DNA of 64,000 nucleotides. Source: Syngnathus acus. Lineage: Eukaryota > Chordata > Actinopteri > Syngnathiformes > Syngnathidae. Location: the NCBI RefSeq assembly GCF_901709675.1, contig NC_051096.1, forward strand, positions 1,355,001-1,419,000, read 5' to 3'. The notes beneath the pieces were generated by a model, which was not told the origin of the DNA, searched no databases, and saw only the letters and a program-made list of their open reading frames with translations. A program made the position numbers and the translations under genes. Numbering within the stretch: position 1 is the stretch's first letter; every line of letters begins with the position of its first letter. This document shows positions 19,822 through 29,609 of the stretch, in pieces.

Positions 19822-21045
19822 CGTCCTGTACTTTTGCGCTATATTCTGACTGTCTGCTGTGTGCACACTTGCTCCGTTTTGCTCCTCTTATTTATTGTGT
19901 TATTTGTTTATTTATTATTTATTCATCACTCTTATTATTCATTGTTTGTGCCTTCTTGTTTTTATTTTGTGTTGTTTACTTGTATGTATGTCGTGTACTA
20001 TGTCTTGTCACCGTGGGATAATGGAAACGTAATTTCGATTTCTTTGTGTGTCTTGGCATGTGAAGAGATTGACAATAAAGCAGACTTTGACTTTGACTTT
20101 GACTTTGATATGGAACATGATATAGACCCGGATAACAACTTCTTCAACTCAATCAACAATAACTGCAGTTACTATACTGATGAAGAATTTAATAGAATCA
20201 ATAAAGATAGCAAACTGTCCATTGTACATATTAACAGTAGGAATCTGTATGCCAACTTCACAAACATTAAGGATTACATCATCATCAGTGCATGCATCAG
20301 TTTACTCGCCCATTCAACATTATTGCAATAACGGAAACATGGATCAACACAGTAAAAGGGGCAGACTTTGAGCTGGAGGGATATGACTTTATACACATAG
20401 ATCGACAAAACAAAGGTGGAGGAGGAGTTGCGATCTATGTGGAAAAGACATTAAACATCAGGGTGATAAAGGACATGTCAATGGTTGTTAACAACATATA
20501 GGAATGCATAACAATTGAAATACTCAAAGAAAAAAAGAAAAATGTAATCATTAGCTGCATATATCGGACACCAGGTTCTAGTATTGAACTGTTCACAGAA
20601 TGGATGGAGGAGGTGTTTTCAAAAATCAGTTACAAAACAATTTTCATCTCTGGAGACTTCAATATTGATTTACTCAATCCAAACAAGCACAAACTGACTG
20701 AAGAGTTTGTTAACACAATATATAGCATGAACTTGTATCCAAAAATCACTAGACCAACCAGAATAACTTCTCACTGCGCCACTCTTATTGATAATATATT
20801 CACAAATGACATTATAAACAGCACAATAAGTGGGTTATTAGTCAGCGACATCAGTGACCATTTGCCAGTTTTTATGGGTTTTGATGACAACTATAAAATT
20901 ACTCAACCGGGCAAAAAACAGGAATACAGAAGAATTAAAACAGAAGAAACAATAAACGCATTTAAAAATGGTTTAATGTCACAAAACTGGGATACTATAT
21001 GCAATGAAAATAACATTAACTAGGAAAGAATACTATAATAAACTA

Positions 21046-21822
21046 GAATTTGCAATTTCTGGAGAAATTGCGCGTGAAGGCGAAATGTATGAATAACTTC
21101 TTCGGGGAATGCTGCCGAATGACGTTGAAACGTGTTGAATTACTTGAGAAATGTAGAAATTTTGGAGAATTTGGTTGAATTTCAAATTTGGAATTTTTGG
21201 TAAGTGGGAAGTTGTGGAATAGGTAGGCAAAAGGTTGAAAGTTGGAATGGGTTGAATCGGTTGAAAAATGTAGAAATTAGAGTAGAAAAACGAAATTTTG
21301 GAGAATTTGGTTGAATTTCAAATTTGGAATTTTTGGTAAGTGGGAAGTTGTGGAATAGGTAGGCAAAAGGTTGAAAGTTGGAATGGGTTGAATCGGTTGA
21401 AAAATGTAGAAATGAGAGGTGAAAAACGAAATTTTGTCGAAGTTTTTAACGTGAAAACGTGAAATTTTTGAATTTGGGAATTTTGGGAATGTCGAGAATC
21501 TCTCCGAATGTGATTAGAATGTGCTGAATGATGTGAATTTCAAATTGGAATGACGTAAATGTGAAATGTCGAATGTGCCATTAAGAATGAATGGGGAAAA
21601 AGTTGTCGGAATTTTGCGAATTTTGCGAAAACGGAAAGTTTTCGGAACGAGAAAAATGGAAGCACCCATCTCGTGAATATTTGGAATACGTCAAAAGTGG
21701 AATGGAATCGGATGAATTTTGTGGAAGAAGAAGCGGGACAAAAAAGTGGCGGGAATAAAATATAATAATAAAGTGAATGGAGTAGAATAACATATGTGTG
21801 AAGGCCTTCGCCTTCACACAAA
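21046..21822. mobile_element. Unclassified ~780-bp repeat with hairpins near both ends
   Basis: It sits between codons of the host LINE: AAACTA on the left, TTAAATGAT on the right, with an arguable TA duplication. The left end folds as GCAATTTC-TGGA-GAAATTGC (8-bp stem). The right end folds as GTGTGAAGGC-CTTC-GCCTTCACAC (10-bp stem). The subterminal word GTGAAGGCG recurs inverted at the right. The interior holds a 137-bp tandem duplication. No coding frame is present. A diverged relative lies at 40,920-41,285. Confidence 0.7.
21155..21432. repeat. 137-bp tandem duplication inside the hairpin-ended repeat
   Basis: TTTTGGAGAATTTGGTTG starts at about 21,160 and again at about 21,297, followed each time by TTCAAATTTGGAATTTTTGG and AGGTAGGCAAAAGGTTGAAA. 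The related start of a third unit (AAATTTTGTCGAAG) follows at 21,430. Confidence 0.85.
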
Positions 21823-22476
21823 TATTAAATGATAATAAAAATAACACCAAAGAAATATGGAATATAATGAATACTGTAATAAAAAATGGCTCTAAAAAAT
21901 CAAATATTTTATAACACTGAGAAACATGATATGCAAGAAGTGGCTAACAACTTTAATAAATTCTTTGTAAATGTGGGACCTGATCTGGCCAAACAAATCC
22001 CAGATCCAGTAACATCTGAGGAGCAGTGTTATAGTTTAATAGACAGGAATCTGAGTTCAATGTTCCTTACTGCAGCAGATGAGAAAGAAATTATAAAGAC
22101 GGTTTCCCAATGCACAAACAAGACCTCTAAAGACTGTGATGACATTGATATGACTGTTGTAAAATGAGTGATTGAGGGGATTTCTAAACAATTAACATAC
22201 ATCTGTAACCTATCATTTCAGACCGGTATATTTCCAGATAAAATGAAAATCGCAAAAATCATACCTTTGTATAAAACTGGGAACAAACACCACTTCACAA
22301 ACTACAGACCTGTATCATTACTATCGCAATTCTCTAAAATACTGGAAAAACCTTTCAATAACCGACTGGATAAATTCATAGATAAATATAAATTACTCAC
22401 TGAAAGTCAATCTGGATTTAGATCTAACACAGCAACATCACTGGCACTAATTGACTCAGTGGAGGAAATTACTAAC

Positions 22477-22543
22477 GCAATCGAACCCACACCCTCCTAA
22501 CTGTGAGACGGACGTGCTACCCAGTGCGCCACCGAGCCGCCCA
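22477..22543 (-). repeat. tRNA-like SINE head
   Basis: Read on the minus strand, this begins GGGCGGCTCGGTGGCGCACT, with an A-box-like TGGCGCACTGGGT, and ends with a B box, GGGTTCGATTG. This is the start of a widespread fish repeat family. Only the tRNA-like head is recognisable, at the broken end of the upstream LINE. Confidence 0.55.
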
Positions 22544-22599
22544 CTTTTTATATTATATATAAATTATTTATGCAAGGTATCACATATTTTGAAGATGGT

Positions 22600-25431
22600 T
22601 TTGTTTGCCCCTCCGTGAGTCGTCACCTTATTGTGGTGGAGGGGTTTGCATGCCCCTATGATCCTAGGAGCCATGTTGTCTGGGGCTTCATGCCCCTGGT
22701 AGGGTCACCCATGGCAAACGGGTCCTAGGTGAGGGGCCAGACAAAGCATGGCTCCCATAAGCCCCTTATGAAGAAAAGCATAAATGGATTTCGTTTTACC
22801 TCGCCGGGGCCCCCCTCTGGAGCCAGGCCTGGAGGCGGGGCTCGAAGGCGAGCGTCTAGTGGCCGGGCCTTCGCCCATGGGGCACAGCCCGAAAAGGAAA
22901 CGTGGGTCCCCCTTCCCATGGGCTCACCACCTGTGGGAGGGGCCAAAGGGGTCGGGTGCAGTGTAAGCTGGGCGGCAGCCAAAGGCAAGGACCTTGGCGG
23001 TCCGATCCCCTGCTGCAGAGCTGGCTCTTGGGACATGGAATGTCACCTCTCTGGCTGGAAAGGAGCCCGAGCTGGTGTGCGAGGCAGAAAAGTTCTGACT
23101 AGACATAGTCGGACTTGCCTCCACACACAGTTTGGGTTCCGGTACAAGCCCTCTCGAGAGGGGCTGGACTCTCTTCCACTCTGGAGTTGCCCACGGTGAG
23201 AGGCGTCGAGCAGATGTGGGTATACTTATTGCCCCCCGGCTGGGCGCCTGCACATTGGGGTTCACCCCGGTGAACGAGAGGGTAGCATCCCTCCGCCTTC
23301 GGGTGGGGGGATGGGTCCTGACTGTTGTTTGTGTCTATGCACCAAACGGCAGCTCAGAGTACCCACCCTTCTTGGAGTCCCTGGAGGAAGTGCTCCTTCT
23401 GGGGACTACATCGTTCTACTGGGTGACTTCAATGCTCACGTGGGCAATGACAGTGAGACCTGGAAGGGCGTGATTGGGAGGAACAGCCCCCCCGATCTGA
23501 ACCCGAGCGGTGTTCTATTATTGGACTTCTGTGCTCAACACGGATTTTCTAGAATGAACACCATGTTCAAACATAAGGGTGTCCATGTGTGCACTTGGCA
23601 CCAGGACACCATAGGCCGCAGTTCGATGATCGACTTTGTAGTCGTGTCATCGGATTTGCGGCCGCATGTTTTGGACACTCGGGTGAAGAGAGGGGCGGAG
23701 CTGTCAACTGATCACCACCTGGTGGTGGGTTGGCTCCGATGGTGGGGGAAGATGCCGGTCCGACCTGGCAGACCCAAACGCTCTGTGAGGGTCTGCTGGG
23801 AACGTCTGGCAGAATCCCCTGTCAGGAAGAGCTTCAACTCCCACCTCCGGCAGAGCTTTTCCCACGTCCCAAGGGAGGCGGGGGACATTGAGTCCGAGTG
23901 GACCATGTTCCGTGCCTCCATTGTTGAGGCGGCCGACCGGAGCTGTGGCCGTAAGGTCGTTGGTGCCTGTCGTGGCGGCAATCCCCGAACCTGCTGGTGG
24001 GCACCGGCGGTAAGGGATTCCGTCAAGCTGAAGAAGGAGTCCTATCGGGCCGTTTTGGCCTGTGGGACTCCGGAGGCAGCTGACACCGGATGGCCAAGCA
24101 GAACGCGGCTTCGGCGGTTGCTGAGGCAAAAACCCGGGCGTGGGAGGGGTTTGGCGAGGCCATGGAGAATGACTTCCGGACGGCTTCGAGGAAATTCTGG
24201 TCCACCATCCGGCGCCTCAGGAGGGGGACCAGACAGTGCAACGTCAACACTGTTTACAGTGGGGATGGCGTGCTGCTGACCTCGACTCGGGACGTCGTGA
24301 GTCGGTGGGGAGAATACTTTGAAGACCTCCTCAATTCCACCTACACGCCTTCCATTGTGGAAGCAGGGCCTGGAGACTCTGAGGCGGACTCTCCAATCTC
24401 TGGGGTCGAAGTCACTGAGGTAGTTAAAAAAACTCCTCGGTGGCAAGGCCCGGGGGGTGGATGAGATTCGCCCAGAGTTCTTAAAGGCTCTGGATGTTGT
24501 GGGGCTGTCATGGGTGACACGCCTCTACAACATTGTGTGGACATCGGGGACGGTGCCTCTGGATTGGCAGACTGGGGTGGTGGTTCCCCTCTTTAAGAAG
24601 GGGGACCGGAGGGTGTGTTCCAATTACAGGGGAATCACACTCCTCAGCCTCCCTGGTAAGGTCTATTCAGGGGTGCTGGAGAGGAGGGTCCGTCGGGAGG
24701 TTGAACCTCGGATTCAGGAGGAGCAGTGTGGCTTTCGTCCTGGCCGTGGAACAGTGGACCAGCTCTACACCGTCGGCAGGATCCTCGATGGTGCATGGGA
24801 GTTCACCCAAACAGTCCACATGTGTTGTGTGACTTGGAGAAGGCGTTCGACCGTGTCCCTCGGGAGGTTCTGTGGAGGGTGCTTCGGGAGTACGGAGTGC
24901 CAAGCCAACTCATAAGGGCGGTTCGGTCCCTGTATCACCGATGCCAGATTTTGGTTCGCATTTCCGGCAGTAAGTCGGATTCGTTCCCAGTGAGGTTTGG
25001 ACTCCGCCAAGGCTGCCCTTTGTCACCGATTCTGTTCATAGTTTTTATGGACAGAATTTCTAGGCGCAGCCGAGGTGTTGAGGGGGTCCGGTTTGGGGAC
25101 CTCAGCATCGCGTCTCTGCTTTTTGCAGACAACGTGGTGCTGTTGGCTTCTTCAGGCCGTGATCTCCAGCTCTCACTGGAGCGGTTCACAGCCGAGTGTG
25201 AAGCGGTCGGGATGAGGGTCAGCACTTTCAAATCCGAGTCCATGGTCCTCGGTCGGAAAAGGGTGGAATGCCCTCTCCGGATCGGGGATGAGATCCTGCC
25301 CCAAAGTGGAGGAGTTCAAGTATCTTGGGGTCTTGTTCACGAGTGAGGGCAGGATGGAGCGCGAGATCGACAGGCGGATCGGTGCAGCGTCGGCGGTAAT
25401 GCGGACTCTGTCCCGGTTCGTCGTTGACCAG
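22600..25431 (+). mobile_element. RTE-like LINE, frameshifted ORF
   Basis: The 5' region has GAGTCGTCACCTTATTGTGG. The coding part gives an endonuclease (GTWNVTSLAGKEPELVCEAE, VCVYAPNGSS, LLGDFNAHVGND, LSTDHHLVV). RT follows with GVDEIRPEFLKAL, NYRGITLLSLPGKVYSGVLE, DLEKAFDRVPREVLW (catalytic Asp), GLRQGCPLSPILF and LLFADNVVLLAS. In the last, the usual FADD reads FADN, so one catalytic Asp is lost. At least four frame changes occur (near 23,450, 24,080, 24,440 and 24,820). A SINE joins at 25,432 and the 3' end is missing. Confidence 0.85.
23311..25346 (+). pseudogene. RTE-like ORF2 endonuclease and RT, broken
   Basis: Open pieces lie at 23,311-24,279, 24,090-24,464, 24,457-24,915 and 24,726-25,346 in changing frames. 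Together they cover the endonuclease (GDFNAHVGND, STDHHLVV), the linker and RT to the thumb (ECEAVGMRVSTFKSESMVL). The FADN reading at the polymerase box and the frame breaks make it non-functional. Confidence 0.82.
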
Positions 25432-25680
25432 CTCAGTGGCCTAGTGGTAGAGTGTCCGCCCTGAGACTGGAAGGTTGTGGGGTCAAACCCCGGCCGGGTC
25501 ATACCAAAGACTATAAAAATGTGACCCATTGCCTCCCTACTTGGCACTCAGCATTAAGGGTGGGAATTGGGGGATTAGATCACCAATTGATTCCCGAGCG
25601 TGGCACCGCCGCTGCTCACTGCTCCCCTCTCCCCCAGGGGATGGATCAAAATCACACGGGATGGGTTAAATGCAGAGAGA
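25432..25680 (+). mobile_element. tRNA-derived SINE, 3' truncated, same family as 3282-3592
   Basis: The head starts CTCAGTGGCCTAGTGGTAGA (A box). A B-box region reads GGGGTCAAACCCC, where the usual GGTTC is changed to GGTC. The body matches the 3282-3592 copy through GATGGGTTAAATGCAGAG, then breaks off where the reversed Tc1 begins. No clear target duplication was found. Confidence 0.8.
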
Positions 25681-25776
25681 TTTAGTTTACTGAACTGTTT
25701 TTCAAGGCTCAGGAAAACCTTGCAGGTGTTTCGAGTTAATTTGACGATTCAAGTGATTAGTTGAATACCCTACCAG

Positions 25777-26631
25777 CAGAGATGGGGACTCGAGTCACTG
25801 TGACTTGGACTCGAGTCAACTCGAGTCGCTGTTTTGATGACTTGTGACTTGACTCGACAAAAAATGAAAAAACTTGAGACTCGACTTGGACTTGGAAGTT
25901 AAATACTCATGACTTGACTTGACTTGAGACACGATGACTTGAATGACTTCAGTGTTATTTAGTTTATGTTTTAAGTTTGAATATAAAATTAATAATACAT
26001 TTAAAAAAATAATATCGATAACTCGGTAGGAGCGCAGGCTGAGAATGGCGTTGTCATGATTGGATCACTACCCTGTCAATCAATCAGTCGTGCCCTCTCT
26101 ACCTACCGAACGTGTTTATTGGAGAGTCACGCCCCTTTATATCAGACATGCGCAAACATGTCTGCGGGAGCGGTACCGCGAGTCATCACCTTCGGCTATC
26201 GCAATTACTTTTATGACGGCAAAAGACGGACAGCCCAGTGCGAGATATGCAACAAAAACATTTCGGACAGCCAGACGACAACTTCAAACTTTGTCCGTCA
26301 TTTGAAGAGCCATTCTGCCAAGTAAGTGCTTTTCATTTATCTAAATAGGTGTGTATATATAGCTTTAACGCAATGAATATGATGATGAAACTGAATTAAG
26401 TAAATATGATTTAATATGGAGCAAGTTAATCAATTTAAACTACAGTTAACTTGACTTGGACTTGACCTATTTAAGGACTTGACTTGGACTTGACTTGACA
26501 TATTTAAGGACTTGACTTGACTTGACTTGACTTGCCCAAGAAAAAAATGACTTGGGACTTACTTGAGACTTGAAGGTTAAGACTTGAGACTTACTTGAGA
26601 CTTGCACATGTGTGACTTGGTCCCATCTCTG
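25777..26631 (+). mobile_element. hAT-type element with a BED-finger exon, 855 bp
   Basis: The terminal repeats are CAGAGATGGGGACTCGAGTC and a complementary right end (GACTTGGTCCCATCTCTG). The flanking 8-bp duplications CCTACCAG (25,769-25,776) and CCTACTAG (26,632-26,639) differ at one base. Between the ends are many copies of ACTTGACTTGGACTTGA-type words and one exon coding for a BED zinc finger. It inserted in the Tc1 inverted repeat. The catalytic domain is absent. Confidence 0.88.
26158..26321 (+). pseudogene. BED zinc-finger first exon of a hAT transposase
   Basis: The frame from ATG at 26,158 reads MSAGAVPRVITFGYRNYFYD, then AQCEICNKNISDSQTT and SNFVRHLKSHSA. That gives Cys-x2-Cys and His-x4-His ligands of a BED finger. 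A consensus splice donor, AA/GTAAGT, follows at 26,322. The finger and donor are intact, but no downstream transposase exon exists within the element, so any product would be a short DNA-binding peptide or a fusion. Confidence 0.65.
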
Positions 26632-26869
26632 CCTACTAGTATACTTTTTCATGATATTCTAATATTTTGAGATAGGATATTTGAGTTTGCTTAAACTGTA
26701 TGCCATAATCAGCAATATTGGAATAATAAAAGGCTTGCAATATTTCAGTTGATTTGCAATGAACCCAGAATGTATGACATTTTTGTTTTTTTAACTGTAT
26801 TACAGAAAATAAAGAACTTCATCACAATATTCAAATTTTCTGAGACAGTCCTGTATAAAAGCCCAACTT

Positions 26870-27440
26870 CTCACCCCACAAATATGTGATTTGGAATAAT
26901 AGATGTTATACAAAAATAAGTCTTTGTTCTTCTGTAACTGGGTTGACAGATTATTTTAGTAAGTCAATTATTTAATGTTAATAGACATCATATGTCCTAC
27001 GCTGAATTTTTACATACTTTTAAATTTCCAGCCACAGACAAAGAATATGCCATCTTGTTCGATGCAATTCACATGGGTATAACAATGTTATTTAAAGATA
27101 TACAACCACATGTACCAGATGCGTCTCTCCCCAGTCCTATGAATACAAATATAGGAAAAAACTTGTCTGGCACACAATAACAATAGGAATAGAAAGGTTA
27201 TAGAAGTATGTGCATTATTTCAGAAATAATCTTCATCACTTTCGTATGTGGTCTCCTATTGGAACTGTTTTGTTAGTGATATTGACTGGAAAAAAGTATG
27301 GACGATGGTGAATAAAATATTTTTTTCCTAACGAACAAGGTAAAAGAGGTGTATAAAAGGGACATTAATTTGAACTGTTCTTTCTGTGGAAATACTTGTG
27401 TTGTTTTTTTCTTTGTGGGTTCTTAATAACCAAACCGTAT
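26870..27440 (+). pseudogene. L1-like LINE relic, C-terminal part of ORF2
   Basis: Broken frames keep L1-type C-terminal words: FLHTFKFPATDKEYA, then DWKKVWTMVNK about 270 bp later, and DINLNCSFCGN near 27,370, the cysteine motif expected at the end of fish L1 ORF2. Stops lie between them. The motifs are in the expected order and spacing, so the family call is reasonable, though no part is intact. Confidence 0.55.
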
Positions 27441-28408
27441 ATTGAGGAAGAAGAACTTTTACTTTCTTTCAACACGCTTCATCCGTACAGCCCGGAACAT
27501 TTACGTCTCTGTTGTCCTGTTCATTTTCTCCATCTTCAAGCGTCCTCTGCTGTCCGGAGGTAGATGTGACATTCACATAAACAATGATAAGCAGATCTCC
27601 ATTTGCTCATATCATTACAAGACTCACCACTTTCTTTTCTCTCTATGTACTCAGAATGACCACGAGATGGCACCACAAGCCATGTTTTGTGCTTGAGGAG
27701 AGAATTCGAAGCATATGGCCAGTACCATGTTAAATTAAGTTATCCCTCTGAAATGCTAATTAATTCAGAAAGAAATAACTGATGATCACTGATTCAATTT
27801 TAATACTCGAAAAAAATATTTTACTACTATGCAAGTAGACTCCCTGAGGAGATTTTTACTTGGCAGCATTTTTTGCCCAAGTGAAATGTTTCCCTTTGAT
27901 GCTGTCTGTAAATTTTTGTTGTTTGTGCCAGGGTGAGGTCCGCACCGATTGTCCCGCTTTCCTCATTCGGGCGGGATAGCTCGGCTGCTTTCTGCGCCAG
28001 CTGACGTGCAAACAATGAGAGAAATGTAAACAACGCAATCCAACTTTTCCGTACTTGGACTTGATCTGCGGCTGCTACCACCAGATAAGCTTTTATTGCT
28101 GAATTATGTGGCGGCACCGGCAATGACTATTTTTACCCAAGAGGAGATTACGGGCAAAATGGAGTGATACAGCAAAGTGGACCAACAAAAAAACATTACA
28201 ATATGGAGACAGCAAGGTGATGGAAAGACTTTATTGTGCGGCGCAAGTGGACACTCACTCGCGTTTATTACACGCAAGGCGCACCAGACGACCGAGAGAC
28301 GAACATTGCACAGATACGAGCGGAATAACATACAGTGTAGCTTAATTTACTTCTTATAAATAAATGACGCACACGAGTGAGTGTGGCGTTCTCACACGCA
28401 AACACGCG

Positions 28409-28452
<44 letters not shown>

Positions 28453-29480
28453 TACATACACACACAACAATGTGGAGTGGATGTTGGCATTTTTGGGGGG
28501 TTGACGTCCGGACCACAACATGATGGAGGACGGCGGACACGCCACACTGCACCCTGCCTGTCCAATTGCGTACATGCGTTTATCTTTGAAGTTTGAAGGA
28601 AGAAGCGACGGTGCGAAAGATCACGAGGCAGGATTACGGCGCTTGAAGAGGAGCGTAATTGAAGACCAGCAATAATAACAGCCTAGCTCACTTTCAAGTG
28701 AGAGCTGAAAATCCCTACTTAGGTGAAGTAGACCCCCCCCGCACTCCTCACAATCCGCAACGCAAACATGTTGCACACTTTCAAAATGGCTTGAATACGA
28801 TCCAGTTGTAAGTGGGCTCACTATTTGGCACGTCAAATAGCTGCTCAATGCTGGTTAAAGGAAGGATAGCTATAAGTGAGCTCACCATTTGGCAGGTCAA
28901 ATAGTCACCCAGTGTTTCTTCTGGAATGAGAGGTCAAATGGATCATTATTTGGCAGGTGTACTTATCTAACGTCATTGTCTGTTTATTAAGGGGTTTCTA
29001 TTTATCCATCACTGCTGAGAAACTTGCATTTTTCTTTTTGGTTCTCCAGAAGCACTTAACAATCAAAGTATAAAAATAAGTCACATGAGTGTTGGATTTG
29101 TAAATTATAATAATCAAATACAGTACAACGGGTAGCAAAATAAACTACTTTGAGCAAACGTGTCATCATGATGACTTGACTCACTGCTTTTTGTTTCATA
29201 TATTCTGGCCCAAACAACATTTTTTTTCTGAAGGTGAAACTGTGAAAGTCAACCGCCTACAGCTTAGATGCATGGGGCTTGTATTCCAGAGAATGTCTGG
29301 GCGTGTCTGTGTCGCTTATTTTGGGGGATTTGTGCCTGTTTGCCCAAAACTGCTCCGCTCCGTTCAAAGTGTTTGTCTTTTCATCATCCCCCTTGCCGCC
29401 TGCGTTTCTCTTGATCGGAGGAATTGTGGATGCGCGTGCTTCTTCAGACGCTAGTCAAGGCAAGTAAAACCAGCTGAGAT
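27441..29480. other. Intergenic stretch between transposon block and TINAGL1
   Basis: I see no supported gene here. Contents are a CA microsatellite (28,412-28,460) and ordinary mixed sequence. The phrase GCTCACTATTTGGCACGTCA near 28,815 recurs as GCTCACCATTTGGCAGGTCA near 28,880, a short local duplication. The 3' UTR of TINAGL1 probably extends into the right edge. Confidence 0.5.
28412..28460. repeat. CA microsatellite
   Basis: About 20 CA units with flanking ACGCGC and ATACATAC variants. Confidence 0.95.
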
Positions 29481-29483
29481 GCG

Positions 29484-29567
29484 GTGGTTGGTTGGTTGGT
29501 TGGTTGGTTGGTTGGTTGGTTGGTTGGTTGGTTGGTTGGTTGGTTGGTTGGTTGGTTGGTTGGTTGG
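29484..29567. repeat. GGTT tetranucleotide microsatellite, about 21 units
   Basis: An uninterrupted run of GGTT lies 43 bp beyond the TINAGL1 stop codon. If transcribed with the gene it appears as CCAA repeats in the 3' UTR. Confidence 0.97.
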
Positions 29568-29609
29568 GGTGGGGGAGGGTGAAGTTCTGAGGCTCCTGCT
29601 GTGTGGGCT

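Larger units (their letters stand above)
17750..20108 (+). mobile_element. L2 LINE copy with endonuclease region deleted
   Basis: The 5' part encodes LLDIGESEFCGVLDFEAGT and the basic [17 protein letters not shown] start of ORF2. The text then jumps from VRARL to [18 protein letters not shown], so about 1 kb holding the endonuclease is missing compared with the copy at 12,986-14,712. RT and C-terminal parts follow, interrupted by the MITE at 19,309-19,478. The 3' tail is GACAATAAAGCAGACTTTG with GACTTT repeats. The left border is approximate. Confidence 0.88.
16089..22476 (+). mobile_element. CR1/Rex1-like LINE with four nested insertions
   Basis: The element has a 5' UTR, ORF1 starting at 16,484, endonuclease at 20,110-21,012 and RT at 21,860-22,476. 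Between them lie an RTE-type tail (16,243-16,362), a solo LTR (16,561-16,973), an L2 (about 17,750-20,108) and a hairpin-ended repeat (21,046-21,822). It begins in the Tc1 right repeat, so it postdates that Tc1. The RT is cut short at about 22,476. The clade is inferred from style, not from alignment. Confidence 0.7.
20110..22476 (+). pseudogene. CR1/Rex1-like LINE ORF2, endonuclease and partial RT
   Basis: The endonuclease reads LSIVHINSRNLYANF, IIAITETWINT (Glu), GGGVAIYVEKT, CIYRTPGSS, FISGDFNIDLLN (Asp) and VSDISDHLPVF (SDH). In-frame stops occur at about 20,500 and 21,021, and a host segment is missing between ENNIN and KEYYNKL. After the repeat at 21,046-21,822 the frame continues with NDNKNNTKEIWN and reaches RT (AKIIPLYKTGNKHHFTNYRP, TESQSGFRSNTATS). 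It ends before the catalytic YADD-type box. Confidence 0.78.
25682..26855 (-). mobile_element. Tc1-like fragment: left repeat and start region, reversed
   Basis: On the minus strand the fragment begins TACAGGACTGTCTCAGAAAA at 26,855 and runs through the ~210-bp inverted repeat to TCAGTAAACTAAAT, just short of the transposase ATG. It is the same family as the copy at 9276-16,088. A hAT interrupts it at 25,777-26,631. There is no transposase, so only one terminus is present. Confidence 0.88.

Noticed and set aside
21046-21822. Canonical Helitron
   Set aside because: The 3' hairpin is present, but the 5' TC and 3' CTRR ends are missing and the insertion is not clearly between A and T.
27827-28123. 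Minus-strand frame of 98 codons
   Set aside because: It starts at TTG rather than ATG and has no recognisable domain or flanking splice sites, so I do not call it a gene.
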